This document shows, one piece after another, positions 49,466 to 58,800 of a DNA stretch of 64,000 nucleotides. The position numbers and the translations under genes are program-made. The notes under the pieces are model-generated. The model did no database searches. It saw only the letters and a program-made list of their open reading frames with translations, and was not told the DNA's origin. The stretch's first letter is position 1. Every line of letters starts with the position of its first letter. The stretch lies in NCBI RefSeq assembly GCF_003247215.1, contig NZ_QKAP01000092.1, positions 1 through 64,000 of the forward strand. The letters run 5' to 3'. This DNA is from Malonomonas rubra. Lineage in GTDB: Bacteria; Desulfobacterota; Desulfuromonadia; Desulfuromonadales; Geopsychrobacteraceae.

Positions 49466-49900
49466 ATGGATAAACTGATTGTAGGGTGGCGGGAATGGAT
49501 GTCGCTACCCGAACTGAACATTCCGGCAATCAAGGCAAAGGTCGACACTGGAGCGCGAACCTCTGCTCTGCACGCGTTTTTTGTCGAACCCTTCACGAGA
49601 GATGGCATCGAGATGGTGCGCTTCGGGGTGCACCCGCAGCAGAAACGTGGGGATGCTGAAGTTATCTGCGAGTATCCGGTTAAGGATTATCGGCAGGTCA
49701 GCGATTCAGGCGGTCATAAAGAGATGCGTTATGTTATCGAAACAGAGGCTCGGCTTGGTGATCGGAGCTGGAATATCGAGATGACCCTGACCAATCGAGA
49801 TAGCATGAAATTCCGCATGTTGCTGGGACGTACGGCGATGAGAGGGATACTGGTCAATCCGAAGAAGTCTTTTCTGGTTGGGCGAGAGCCCGCCGAATAA
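49466..49900 (+). CDS. RimK-associated retropepsin-like protease ('ATP-dependent zinc protease' family)
   Basis: The 144-residue protein carries KVDTGARTSALHA (Asp27), the hallmark of the DUF785/'zinc protease' family. The DTGA triplet is the retropepsin-type aspartic protease motif, so the 'zinc' name is probably wrong. The C-terminal LLGRTAMRGILVNP matches the second conserved block. Homologues sit next to RimK ligases, as here (24-base gap). A likely job is to remove or process the amino-acid tags put on by RimK. GAGGTG precedes the start. Confidence 0.85.
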   Translation: MDKLIVGWREWMSLPELNIPAIKAKVDTGARTSALHAFFVEPFTRDGIEMVRFGVHPQQKRGDAEVICEYPVKDYRQVSDSGGHKEMRYVIETEARLGDRSWNIEMTLTNRDSMKFRMLLGRTAMRGILVNPKKSFLVGREPAE

Positions 49901-49923
49901 ATTGGTTTTAAAAAGAGGTTGTA

Positions 49924-50829
49924 ATGAAAATAGCCATTCTTTCAAGAAATCCGGAGTTGTATTCGACCCATCGTTTAGTGGTGGCGGCTAAAGAGAGGGG
50001 GCACGAGGTGCGGGTTATCGATCCGTTGCTTTGCTACATGACGATCGCCACCCAGCGCCCGACAATCCATTATAAAGGTGAAGAGCTGGTTGATTACAAT
50101 GCGATCATTCCCCGTATCGGTGCGTCGATTACTTTTTACGGCACTGCGGTCGTCCGGCAGTTTGAAATGATGGGGGTTTACAGTGTCAATGAGTCGGTGG
50201 CTATCAGTCGCTCACGGGACAAACTGCGCAGTTTGCAGCTGCTTGCGCGAAAAGGGATTGGTCTGCCGGTAACCGGTTTCGCCCATTCGACCAAGTACAC
50301 CAATGATCTGATCAGCCTAGCGGGAGGAGCACCCCTCGTGATCAAGTTATTGGAAGGAACTCAAGGGGTTGGAGTCGTCCTGGCCGAAACCGGCAAGGCG
50401 GCAGAGAGTGTTATTGAAGCCTTTCGTGGGCTGAAGGAGAATATCCTTGTTCAGGAATTCATCAAGGAGGCCCAAGGGGCTGACTTGCGCTGCCTGGTCA
50501 TTGGTGACAAGGTTGTCGCGGCGATGAAGCGGCAAAGCAAGGAAGGTGAGTTCCGTTCCAACCTGCATCGCGGTGGCAGTGCCACCGTTGCTCGCTTGAC
50601 GCCGAGCGAGCGAGCGACAGCGGTCCGCGCTGCGAAAATTATGGGATTGAACGTCGCTGGCGTTGATCTGCTTCGTTCCAATCATGGTCCGGTGGTGATG
50701 GAGGTTAACTCCTCTCCCGGGCTTGAAGGGATAGAAACCGCCACCGAAAAGGATGTCGCCGGGATGATCATTCAATTCGTCGAAAAACAGGCAAGGCCGG
50801 GGAATACCAGGACCAGAGGGAAGGGATGA
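49924..50829 (+). CDS. rimK: RimK-type ATP-grasp glutamate ligase
   Basis: The 301-residue ATP-grasp ligase matches E. coli RimK along its length: [121 protein letters not shown]. coli RimK adds glutamates to the C-terminus of ribosomal protein S6 and makes poly-alpha-glutamate. Here it is flanked by a retropepsin-like protease gene and an AstE-like hydrolase gene (four-base overlap with the latter). Its target may be S6 or another peptide. Confidence 0.93.
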   Translation: MKIAILSRNPELYSTHRLVVAAKERGHEVRVIDPLLCYMTIATQRPTIHYKGEELVDYNAIIPRIGASITFYGTAVVRQFEMMGVYSVNESVAISRSRDKLRSLQLLARKGIGLPVTGFAHSTKYTNDLISLAGGAPLVIKLLEGTQGVGVVLAETGKAAESVIEAFRGLKENILVQEFIKEAQGADLRCLVIGDKVVAAMKRQSKEGEFRSNLHRGGSATVARLTPSERATAVRAAKIMGLNVAGVDLLRSNHGPVVMEVNSSPGLEGIETATEKDVAGMIIQFVEKQARPGNTRTRGKG

Positions 50830-51857
50830 GTCGTAACGGTCCGTTTGAAATTTGTGGTAAGACGGTTGCTCCGGGCAGTCGTGCAACGGTCGATTTGCCG
50901 ATGGCACGTCTATATACCCACAACGAAATCACTTTGCCGGTGCATGTCGTGCATGGCAAAAGAAGCGGGCCCGTCATCTTTGTCAGCGCCGCCGTCCATG
51001 GTGATGAGATTAATGGTGTTGAAATTATTCGTCGCCTACTGAAAGTAAAGGCCCTCTCCAGTATCAAAGGGACCCTCCTGGCGGTACCGATAGTCAATCC
51101 GTTCGGCTTTATCCAGCGATCCCGCTACATGCCTGATCGGCGTGATCTTAATCGCTCGTTTCCAGGCACCCCGAAAGGGTCGCTTGCGGGTCGCCTTGCC
51201 AATCTGTTTATGACTGAAATCGCCGAACGCTCCGATTTCGGGATAGATCTGCATACCGGCTCAAATTTTAGATCCAACTTGCCGCAAGTGAGGGCGAGCC
51301 TGGATGACGAGCAGACGATCGCGCTTGCCAGGGCATTTGGCACACCGGTCATTGTGCCATCAGAACTGCGCGAAGGATCCTTGCGCGAAGCGATTGCCGA
51401 TCTCGGTAAACCAGTTTTGGTGTACGAAGGCGGAGAAGCGCTCTATTTCAACGAAGCTGCCATTCGAACCGGGTTGAATGGCATCGTCAGGTTGATGCGG
51501 CATGTCGGAATGTTGCCGAAGGGGCGAAAGCAGAAGCTTGTCGAGCCAATTATCACTCACAAAACCAGCTGGATTAGAGCGACGATGAGTGGGACTTTTA
51601 CCCGCAAGGTGAATTTGGGCGAGTTGGTTAGACAGGGAACTCGAGTCGGGATACTCAGTGATCCTTTGGGGGATGATCGCGAAGAAGTCGTTGCACCTTT
51701 TACTGGGGTTGTTATCGGTCAGTCGAACCTGCCTCTGGCGCACGAAGGAGATGCCTTGATTCATCTGGCCAGGGTGCCGGATGCCAGTGAAGCGGAGAAT
51801 GCTCTCGATGATTACACCTCAAATTTGACTGAGGATGATTTCAGCTTGGAGCGCTGA
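50826..51857 (+). CDS. Succinylglutamate desuccinylase/aspartoacylase (AstE-like) family protein
   Basis: The 343-residue protein has the M14-type zinc site of the AstE/aspartoacylase family: [13 protein letters not shown] (His and Glu) and third ligand in GIDLHTGS. A catalytic Glu is likely in VYEGGE. A C-terminal beta-barrel domain follows ([21 protein letters not shown], about 240-330), resembling a biotinyl/lipoyl-type hammerhead. The start overlaps rimK by four bases. The family removes acyl groups from amino acids; in this context it may cut an amide made by RimK. Confidence 0.88.
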   Translation: MSRNGPFEICGKTVAPGSRATVDLPMARLYTHNEITLPVHVVHGKRSGPVIFVSAAVHGDEINGVEIIRRLLKVKALSSIKGTLLAVPIVNPFGFIQRSRYMPDRRDLNRSFPGTPKGSLAGRLANLFMTEIAERSDFGIDLHTGSNFRSNLPQVRASLDDEQTIALARAFGTPVIVPSELREGSLREAIADLGKPVLVYEGGEALYFNEAAIRTGLNGIVRLMRHVGMLPKGRKQKLVEPIITHKTSWIRATMSGTFTRKVNLGELVRQGTRVGILSDPLGDDREEVVAPFTGVVIGQSNLPLAHEGDALIHLARVPDASEAENALDDYTSNLTEDDFSLER

Positions 51858-51868
51858 AACGTTCATAC

Positions 51869-51897
51869 TTGACAACTCATTAGTGTTGCCGTAAGTA
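51869..51897 (+). promoter_or_regulatory. Possible cfa promoter
   Basis: A perfect TTGACA box with a weak TAAGTA 17 bases on, about 130 bases upstream of cfa. The 3' box is poor. Confidence 0.3.
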
Positions 51898-52028
51898 TTT
51901 AGATTATTGGTCAATTTGTTGATCTAGTTAGATTATGGATTGAAAGTTCAGCGAAGTCAGGGGCTCATTCCCTCCTTTCTCTCTTGCTTCATCCTCCTGA
52001 CATTGCTGTTTAGTGGTGGGAGGTTTGT

Positions 52029-53147
52029 ATGTCTATAGCACCATTTCGACGCCGTGTAGAGCAATTACTTGAGCAGGCTGATGTTGCCGTCGATGGCAAC
52101 CGCCCTTGGGATCTTCAGGTAAAGCATCCGAGGTTTTTTCAGCGGGTTCTGGCTCAGGGTTCGCTCGGTTTCGGAGAATCCTACATGGATGGCTGGTGGG
52201 AGGCGAAGTCTCCTGATCAGCTGCTCACTCGGCTGATAAGTGCCAAAATAAACAGTAAAGTCAAATCTGCCGTGGTCGCTTTTGATGCTTTTAAAGCAAA
52301 ACTGTTTAACCGACAGACTACCAAACGAGCCTTTCTGGTCGGAGAAAAGCACTATGATGCCGGCAATGATTTGTACCAGAAAATGCTCGATAAACGGATG
52401 ATCTACAGCTGTGCTTACTGGCAGGATGCCGAAACTCTCGATCAGGCGCAGGAGCAGAAACTTGATCTGATATGTCGCAAGTTGGATTTGAAGCCTGGGG
52501 AGAAGGTACTCGATATCGGTTGCGGCTGGGGGGGCACTGCCAAGTTCATGGCGGAACGCTACGGGGTAGAGGTGGTTGGCGTAACTATTTCTAGCTCACA
52601 GGCGGAACTAGCTCGAGAAAAATGTAAAAACTTGCCGATCGAGATCAGACTGCAGGATTATCGTAAGCTGAAAGGGGAATTTGATAAGATCGTCTCGGTT
52701 GGCATGTTCGAGCACGTCGGGCACAAGAATTATCGTACCTATTTTTGTAAAGTTTCCGAGTTGTTAAAGGATGATGGCTTGTTTCTTCTGCATACCATCG
52801 GTGGAAACCGGCCGGCATCCCGCACCGATCCCTGGATCGAGCGTTACATCTTTCCGAACGGGGTGATCCCCTCGTCACAGCAAATCAGTAAGGCGTTTGA
52901 AGGGATCTTTGTGCTAGAAGACTGGCACAACTTCGGGCCTGATTATGATCGGACCCTGATGGTTTGGCAGGAGAATTTCGAACATGCTTGGTCTGAACTG
53001 AAAGCTAATTACGACGAGCGCTTCCGACGGATGTGGCTCTATTATTTGAGCTGCTCGGCCGCCTCCTTCAGGGCACGTGACAACCAGGTCTGGCAGCTGG
53101 TCCTGTCCAGATATGGTATCCCAGGGGGACGACGGTTCCCGCGTTAA
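52029..53147 (+). CDS. cfa: Cyclopropane-fatty-acyl-phospholipid synthase
   Basis: This membrane-associated enzyme adds a methylene from S-adenosylmethionine across the double bond of phospholipid acyl chains. The N-terminal lipid-binding part has LGFGESYMDGWW. The methyltransferase core has HYDAGNDLYQKMLDKRMIYSCAYW, VLDIGCGWGGTAKFMAERYGV and SVGMFEHVGHKNYRTYF. The 372 residues are close to E. coli Cfa (382). GGGAGG precedes the ATG. Its end overlaps the convergent helicase gene by four bases. Confidence 0.95.
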   Translation: MSIAPFRRRVEQLLEQADVAVDGNRPWDLQVKHPRFFQRVLAQGSLGFGESYMDGWWEAKSPDQLLTRLISAKINSKVKSAVVAFDAFKAKLFNRQTTKRAFLVGEKHYDAGNDLYQKMLDKRMIYSCAYWQDAETLDQAQEQKLDLICRKLDLKPGEKVLDIGCGWGGTAKFMAERYGVEVVGVTISSSQAELAREKCKNLPIEIRLQDYRKLKGEFDKIVSVGMFEHVGHKNYRTYFCKVSELLKDDGLFLLHTIGGNRPASRTDPWIERYIFPNGVIPSSQQISKAFEGIFVLEDWHNFGPDYDRTLMVWQENFEHAWSELKANYDERFRRMWLYYLSCSAASFRARDNQVWQLVLSRYGIPGGRRFPR

Positions 53148-54907
53148 GCCTTATCGGTTTTACGTTTTTTGCCACCACGGCGCTGTAGAGGACTTTTCCC
53201 GGGTGATTTCTTGCGGCCTAAGGTCCCCTTGCCAAAGGCCTTACGCTCTTTTCTTTTGTCCCAACGCGGCTGTTTTTCACCACTGTCAACACTGATCTGC
53301 AGTTGTTCGTCACAGACCCAGACAGTTTTCAGCTTGTGTAGCTGTTCTGCCGGAAGATCTTTCGGCAGGTCGATCAGGCTGAATTGGTCAAACAGTCGAA
53401 TTCGGCCGATGTTGCGGCTGTTGAGCTTCGCTTCGTTGCTAATTGCACCGACAATGTTGCCCGGTTCGACACCGTGTGCCCGGCCGACCTCGATACGATA
53501 AGTCTGCATTTCGCTATCCAGTTTCCGGGCAGGGCGCTTTTGTGTGTTCGGCTCTGGTTTTTCAGGCGGTAGTTCTTCAGCAAACCTTTCTTCCGGTTGC
53601 AGGGGGCGTTCTTTCTGCAGCAGGTAGGAGAGGGTGGCTGCTATTTTCCGATGACCAACCTCATATTCACTCTGGTACTGGTCAATCAGTTCTTCGAAGA
53701 ATTCAAGATCTTGGGATTCCATCGCCCGAGCGATCTGTTCTTTGAATAGGCCGATCCGCCGATCTGTGATGTCTTTGCGGCTCGGCAGAGCCATCGCCTT
53801 GATAGGCTGCCGGGTCGCACGTTCAATGGCCGCTAGCATCCTTTTTTCCCGAGGTGCGACAAATAGGATCGCTTTTCCTTCTCGTCCGGCGCGACCGGTT
53901 CTGCCGATGCGATGGATATAGGCTTCAATGTCATGTGGAATGTCGTAATTTACTACATGGGTGATACGTGGCACATCGAGGCCGCGGGCAGCGACATCGG
54001 TTGCAACGACGATATCGAGCGAACCGTCCTTGAGCCGATCGATTGTTTTCTCGCGCAGCATCTGGGTCATATCCCCATTCAGCGCTGCACTTGAGAATCC
54101 CCTTGCCTCCAGTTTTTCCGCCAGTTCGACAGTCGCTAGCTTAGTGCGAACGAAGATGATCATCGCCTCGATCTCTTCCGCTTCTAGAATCCGGGTCAAA
54201 GCATCAAGTTTATGTAACCCCTTTACCTGCCAGAAATGCTGACTGATTTTCTCCACTGTGGAGGTTTTGCTTTTGATACGGATTTCGACCGGATTCTGCA
54301 AATGCTTGCGAGCGACTTCCAAAACTTCTTTGGGCATCGTGGCTGAAAAAAGAGCTGTTTGTCTTTCATGGGGGGCGAATTGGAGAATCTGTTCGACCTC
54401 TTCGATAAATCCCATTTTCAGCATTTCATCTGCTTCGTCGATGACAACCGCAGAAAGCTCATCCAGTTTCAACGTGCCACGATTGAGGTGATCCTGGACA
54501 CGTCCCGGAGTACCGACGACTACTTGTACTCCTCTCGCCAACTGTCGGAGTTGTTGCGTGTAGTTCTGGCCACCGTAGACAGGTAGTACATGAAAATTTT
54601 TCAGGTGACGGGCGTAGGTCTGCATTGCTTCCGCAACTTGCAGGGCAAGTTCACGGGTCGGTGTCAAAACTAGCACCTGAGGCGCCTTTAATTTCGGTTT
54701 GATGCGACTGAGCAGTGGCAGAGAAAAGGCTGCCGTTTTGCCGGTTCCGGTCTGTGCCTGGCCAAGAAGGTCGCGCCCCTCCAGTAGGGGGGGGATACTT
54801 TGTGCTTGAATCGGCGAAGGGGTTTCATAGCCGACTTCGTGAATAACCTTAAAGATGGCAGGCGCCAGGTTCAGGTCTGCAAATGATGCTGCAATAGTTT
54901 CGCTCAT
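53144..54907 (-). CDS. deaD: DEAD-box RNA helicase with DbpA-type RNA-binding domain
   Basis: The 587-residue helicase has the Q motif (GYETPSPIQAQSIP), AQTGTGKT, PTRELALQ, DEAD, SAT, and HRIGRTGRAGR in order. A spacer with helical content is followed by a DbpA/CsdA RNA-recognition domain (about 455-530; RIEVGRAHGVEPGNIVGAISNEA). A very basic Lys/Arg/Gly tail ends it (WDKRKERKAFGKGTLGRKKS). The layout equals CsdA (DeaD), which aids ribosome assembly and mRNA unwinding, especially in the cold. The symbol is by architecture. Confidence 0.92.
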   Translation of the reverse strand: MSETIAASFADLNLAPAIFKVIHEVGYETPSPIQAQSIPPLLEGRDLLGQAQTGTGKTAAFSLPLLSRIKPKLKAPQVLVLTPTRELALQVAEAMQTYARHLKNFHVLPVYGGQNYTQQLRQLARGVQVVVGTPGRVQDHLNRGTLKLDELSAVVIDEADEMLKMGFIEEVEQILQFAPHERQTALFSATMPKEVLEVARKHLQNPVEIRIKSKTSTVEKISQHFWQVKGLHKLDALTRILEAEEIEAMIIFVRTKLATVELAEKLEARGFSSAALNGDMTQMLREKTIDRLKDGSLDIVVATDVAARGLDVPRITHVVNYDIPHDIEAYIHRIGRTGRAGREGKAILFVAPREKRMLAAIERATRQPIKAMALPSRKDITDRRIGLFKEQIARAMESQDLEFFEELIDQYQSEYEVGHRKIAATLSYLLQKERPLQPEERFAEELPPEKPEPNTQKRPARKLDSEMQTYRIEVGRAHGVEPGNIVGAISNEAKLNSRNIGRIRLFDQFSLIDLPKDLPAEQLHKLKTVWVCDEQLQISVDSGEKQPRWDKRKERKAFGKGTLGRKKSPGKSPLQRRGGKKRKTDKA

Positions 54908-55086
54908 AATGCCTAACCGGATGAGAGTGCGTAATTTTTACAATAATTCAGCAAAAGATGCGAACACTACCTCATATCGGCAGTAAGTGCTAGTCTTTTT
55001 CATCATGAATTTGATTTAGGGGTTATGGTAAAGGCCTCGATAGTTAAGATTATTCTAGGACTATCCTTTTTACAAGGGGATATGGG

Positions 55087-55215
55087 ATGGGTGAGGAGTT
55101 GAAGCAGGAAATTTCACTCGAAAGCGGAACCAATGAAATGGAGATCATCGAGTTTTACGTTGGAACCAAACCTCTTGGCAATAATGTACGGAAGCGAAAA
55201 AAGATTATCTTTTAG
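55087..55215 (+). pseudogene. CheV/CheW N-terminal remnant
   Basis: A 42-codon frame starting ATG at 55087 encodes MGEELKQEISLESGTNEMEI, then IEFYVGTKPLGNNV, then a Lys/Arg-rich end and a stop. The start strongly resembles CheV proteins, whose CheW domain begins 'xxSGTNELEIVEFY...GINVAKVREI'. Here the segment after the glycine is degenerate (NNVRKRKKIIF), and the remaining 250 or so residues are missing. A terminator 77 bases later could be the original one, so an internal deletion is likely. It might instead be a short expressed peptide. Confidence 0.6.
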
Positions 55216-55270
55216 AATGAATCGGCATTGACGGTCATTCCTGAATGTGATCCGGCAATGACGTCCTGAA

Positions 55271-55290
55271 GCCAAGAAATATTTCTTGGC
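55271..55290. repeat. Perfect 20-base palindrome
   Basis: GCCAAGAAATATTTCTTGGC reads the same on both strands. It lies one base upstream of the terminator that follows the CheV remnant and could be a protein-binding site or part of a complex 3' hairpin. Confidence 0.6.
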
Positions 55291-55291
55291 T

Positions 55292-55324
55292 AAGGCTCCT
55301 TACAAGGGGAGCCTTTGTTGTTTT
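55292..55324 (+). terminator. Intrinsic terminator downstream of the CheV remnant
   Basis: AAGGCTCC and GGAGCCTT form an 8-base stem followed by TGTTGTTTT. Confidence 0.7.
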
Positions 55325-55668
55325 GCGACTGCTAGATAGATTTCCAGCCAATGCAAAACACCTGCAATCCACGTAAGGACGCTGGTATTTTACTGTGTCG
55401 CTTAAAAATCAACAGGTGGAGCAACCCCCGGCCATTCCATCGCAGGGGGTCGCCTATGAATGTCTAGGCCGATCTAGAACGGTTCGGTTTTATGTGTCGG
55501 TAAAAAGGAGTGAAGAACTGATAAGCTGTATCTTGCCATGTTGGCCACATGACTTGTTCAGAAATGCGGATTTCTTTCAAGTCTATCGTGGAGACCAACA
55601 TAGTATTTTGTGTTGGAGTTGGCTCTAAAAACAAAGGCCGGATTTTCCAATGATTTTTCAGGTGTTGA
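55325..55668. other. Region without a supported gene
   Basis: ORFs listed at 55395-55628 plus and 55464-55703 minus show no known motifs, no good ribosome sites and overlap each other. A short inverted repeat ACCCCC/GGGGGT lies near 55425-55451. Nothing else was seen. Confidence 0.5.
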
Positions 55669-56022
55669 TTATTTATTTTTGAACTGCTCGCCCAGCCCCG
55701 CAAAGGGGGAATGTTTTAACTCAGGGCGGGCACTTTCCTGTACCCCGGCCAAGCGCTCTTCTTGAACGCCGCGGGTATGCTCATGGTCGTGACAGTAGAT
55801 GCAGAGCAATTCCCAGTTACTGCCGTCCGGCGGATTGTTGTCATGGTTGTGGTCCTTGTGATGAACGGTCAACTCGCGCAGTTGTTTGCCGGAAAACTCC
55901 CGCGTACATCGAGCACAGACGTGCGGGAACAATTTTAACGCCTGTTCCCGATAACCGGATTGCCGTTCTTGTTCTTCCTGGCGCATCCGGGCGACCATTT
56001 CTTTGCGTTGTCGATCATCCAT
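55669..56022 (-). CDS. YajD-type HNH nuclease family protein
   Basis: The 117-residue protein has the YajD pattern: a charged N-terminal helix (KEMVARMRQEEQERQSGYREQALKL) and zinc-binding HVCARC. The HNH core is LTVHHKDHNHDNNPPDGSNWELLCIYCHDHEH. It resembles small HNH endonuclease-like proteins of unknown role. Its ATG overlaps the MMPL gene stop by eight bases, so it is co-translated with that exporter for no obvious reason. Confidence 0.88.
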   Translation of the reverse strand: MDDRQRKEMVARMRQEEQERQSGYREQALKLFPHVCARCTREFSGKQLRELTVHHKDHNHDNNPPDGSNWELLCIYCHDHEHTRGVQEERLAGVQESARPELKHSPFAGLGEQFKNK

Positions 56023-58525
56023 TGCTTCTATCTTTAGCCGGGAATTTCAACAGCAACAGTGCCAGCAACGTAAGGTTGGCGAACATGGCAACTAGCATGG
56101 CCATCCCAGTGAACAGTCCGAAGTAGATAGTCGGGATGAAACTCGACAAGCCAAGGATCGAAAAGCCGATAATGATGGTGATCGAGGTGTAGTACATGGC
56201 CCGACCAACCGAATGGTGGCAGCGCTTCATGGCCGCTAGGTAATCTCCATCGACAGCCATTTCCTCGGTGAAGCGGTGTACGTAGTGGATGGTGTCGTCA
56301 ACCGCAATGCCGATGGTGATGGCGGCGATGGTGATGGTCATGATGTCGAGTGGGATGTGGAGCAGACCCATCAGGCCGAGTACCATCCCGGCGGAAATCA
56401 GGTTGGGGATGATGGCAATAATTGCCAGACGCAGCGAATGGAACTGCAGCATGAACATGATCATGATGACGAAAAAGACTACGCCGATAGTCATGATCTG
56501 CGAACTGAACAGGCTCTGCAGGACGTTGTTATAGAGCACGAACATGCCGGTCAGGTGCACCTGCTCGTCTTTCAGGCCAAGCTTTTCAGTCAGGTTAAGA
56601 CGGATTTTTTCCAGCAGTTTGTTACGCTGCAGATTCGGGTCTGAATCGATCACCCGTAAGGAGAACCTTACCTGATTGCCATCCTCCGACATGTAGGGGT
56701 GGAAAAGGGCATCAGCGATCGCCTTCGGCAGTTTTTTATGGATGACCGCCAGAGAAATGTTGTCGAGCGGCTTGTCCTCATTGACTATCTGCATCATTTC
56801 CATGGTGGTGGCCATCGACAATACCTTGCCGGTTTCCGGAAGTGCGTTCAAATAATTATGGATCTTTTCCAATGTATTAATTCGGTAGCTGTTGTACCAG
56901 TAGCTGCTGCCAGATAAACCGGCATCCGCCTGATCCTCACCGAAGAAATCGTCCGCAAACGGATCTTCTTCCGCCGCCTGTTTCTCCGCCTTTTGGGCAG
57001 CAAGAAACCCGGGGTCAGCATCAATAATGACATCGAGCGGTGTGGTCCCACCGAGCTGCTGGTCGATCAGCTCCATCCCTTGGTAGATTTCTGTGCTTGG
57101 TTTGAAATAGTCGATAAAGCGGTTTTCTACCGTAAGCTTTGAAATGCCGACGACGCTGAGAATAGCGATGCCAAGGAAAATGCTGGCAGTCAAACCGCTG
57201 CGATATTCAACCAAGTACGCGCAGGCGGCGGTGATCTTTCCGGTAATATCGTGGCGTGGGGTGAAATGGTTCGGTTTTTTAAACAGCATCAGGCCGGCGG
57301 GGAAGAGGGCAAAGGAGAGCAGGAGCGCGAAGGTGATGCCTATCGCCATCATCCAGCCGAAATCTATGACCGGGCGAATATCGCTGGTCAGCAGCGAGAC
57401 GAAGGCGACGATGGTGGTCAGGGCGGTGTAGATGCTCGGTACCGCTTTGGTGCGCACCATCTCCCGAACCATGGTCAATTGGTCGGCGTTTGGGATTTCC
57501 TCGAATAGCTCGTTGTAGCGGACAATCAGGTGGACGCAGAGCGACAGGGTGATAATCAACAGCAACGAGGTGAAGTTGGAGGAAACCACGGTGACTTTCC
57601 ATTCGATCCAGCCGAGAAAGCCGAACATAAACAGCACCGAAACGGCACAGCAGAGCATCGGCAGGATAACCCAACGGGGCTTGCGGAAGATCAGGATCAG
57701 CATCGAGACCAGAAACACCAGCACGCCAATACCGAACGAAGCCAGGTCGTGGCGGATAAAGTCGATCATGTCTGAGACGATCATCGGCACGCCACCCAGA
57801 TGCAGATTGGCCTTGTCACGGTGCTTGGCCATAATAGTGCGCACGACGGCAATGTCGTGTGCCTCCTGATCTGCCAACTGGGCACTGTAATTATCAAAAG
57901 CTTTTACCGCCTTTTCCAGTTGACGATTTTCTTCCTCCGTCAGGGGTTGTGTCAGCATTTTTTCCCGCAGGGAGTTGCGCTTTCCAAGAAGCTGATGATA
58001 GGTCTCATCTCGTTTGAAAATGACCTGCAGCGCCGTAGTTTTGGCGTCAGGGCTGACCAGCAGGTTGCTGTAAAATGGGCTGGTGGCAAACTCATTGCGG
58101 GCCAGATCGATATTGATATCTGGGGACTCCAAGGTTTTGACACCGTTACTTAGATCTCCCAGTGACAATCGGGGACTTTCGATCAAGGGAACATCGAGGA
58201 TACTGAAAACGGTTGCAACCCGTTCGATCTGCAGCAGACTGTTACGCAGCTTCCGCAAGTCATTAAGGGTATCAGTCGCGTAAAGATCAGCTTTTGGCGT
58301 GTAGGTGATGACAAGAAAGTCGTCTGAGCCGTATTTGGCGCTGATCGAACGGTAGTACTTCAGATCCTGATCGTTTTCCAGCAGTAAAGAATCGGCTGAT
58401 GCATCGAGGCGGAAGTTTCGGCTGTATGAACCGACCATCGCTACCAGCAGTAGCATGATTAAAATCGTGATAACTGGATGCTTGAGGACCAGACGCTCGT
58501 AGAATTTGAGGATTGCTTCGTACAT
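56015..58525 (-). CDS. MMPL/RND-family exporter with sterol-sensing-type membrane domain
   Basis: The 836-residue protein has two repeats of the RND/MMPL fold. Helix 1 (HPVITILIMLLLVAMVGSY) is followed by a periplasmic domain and a five-helix block (FGIGVLVFLVSMLILIF ...). Then come a second helix, a second periplasmic domain and a second block with MTITIAAITIGIAVDDTIHYVHR, the proton-relay region. It resembles MMPL proteins that move lipids (MmpL3, HpnN) more than drug pumps. No adaptor or outer-membrane channel genes are adjacent. It is divergent from the ACP-FAAL-acyltransferase gene, 275 bases away. Confidence 0.88.
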   Translation of the reverse strand: MYEAILKFYERLVLKHPVITILIMLLLVAMVGSYSRNFRLDASADSLLLENDQDLKYYRSISAKYGSDDFLVITYTPKADLYATDTLNDLRKLRNSLLQIERVATVFSILDVPLIESPRLSLGDLSNGVKTLESPDINIDLARNEFATSPFYSNLLVSPDAKTTALQVIFKRDETYHQLLGKRNSLREKMLTQPLTEEENRQLEKAVKAFDNYSAQLADQEAHDIAVVRTIMAKHRDKANLHLGGVPMIVSDMIDFIRHDLASFGIGVLVFLVSMLILIFRKPRWVILPMLCCAVSVLFMFGFLGWIEWKVTVVSSNFTSLLLIITLSLCVHLIVRYNELFEEIPNADQLTMVREMVRTKAVPSIYTALTTIVAFVSLLTSDIRPVIDFGWMMAIGITFALLLSFALFPAGLMLFKKPNHFTPRHDITGKITAACAYLVEYRSGLTASIFLGIAILSVVGISKLTVENRFIDYFKPSTEIYQGMELIDQQLGGTTPLDVIIDADPGFLAAQKAEKQAAEEDPFADDFFGEDQADAGLSGSSYWYNSYRINTLEKIHNYLNALPETGKVLSMATTMEMMQIVNEDKPLDNISLAVIHKKLPKAIADALFHPYMSEDGNQVRFSLRVIDSDPNLQRNKLLEKIRLNLTEKLGLKDEQVHLTGMFVLYNNVLQSLFSSQIMTIGVVFFVIMIMFMLQFHSLRLAIIAIIPNLISAGMVLGLMGLLHIPLDIMTITIAAITIGIAVDDTIHYVHRFTEEMAVDGDYLAAMKRCHHSVGRAMYYTSITIIIGFSILGLSSFIPTIYFGLFTGMAMLVAMFANLTLLALLLLKFPAKDRSNG

Positions 58526-58800
58526 GGATGCCCTTTGCCTGAGATGTTAACCACAACAAACTTTGAATTATAACTTTGATGCCGGCTCATGGAAATGACT
58601 GTTTTTTCTTTGGACGCTTTTTTGTAACCAGTCGATAACAACGATACCTGATGCTAACAGTATGCAACGTTTTTCTTAATGAATTCAAAGTTTATGGATA
58701 ATGGATGAAGGGGATTGGATTGTACCATGTTGAAGCCTGATACTTGTACAATTCCTGATAGTATTGAGGGTAATCATCCCTGCTGGATAATGGATCTTCT

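Noticed and set aside
49278-49466. 62-residue ORF ahead of the RimK operon
   Set aside because: It starts inside a strong terminator hairpin and its hydrophobic look comes from T-rich promoter DNA.
55395-55628. 77-residue plus-strand ORF
   Set aside because: GTG start with no ribosome site, no recognisable domain, and overlapped by an equally unsupported minus-strand ORF.
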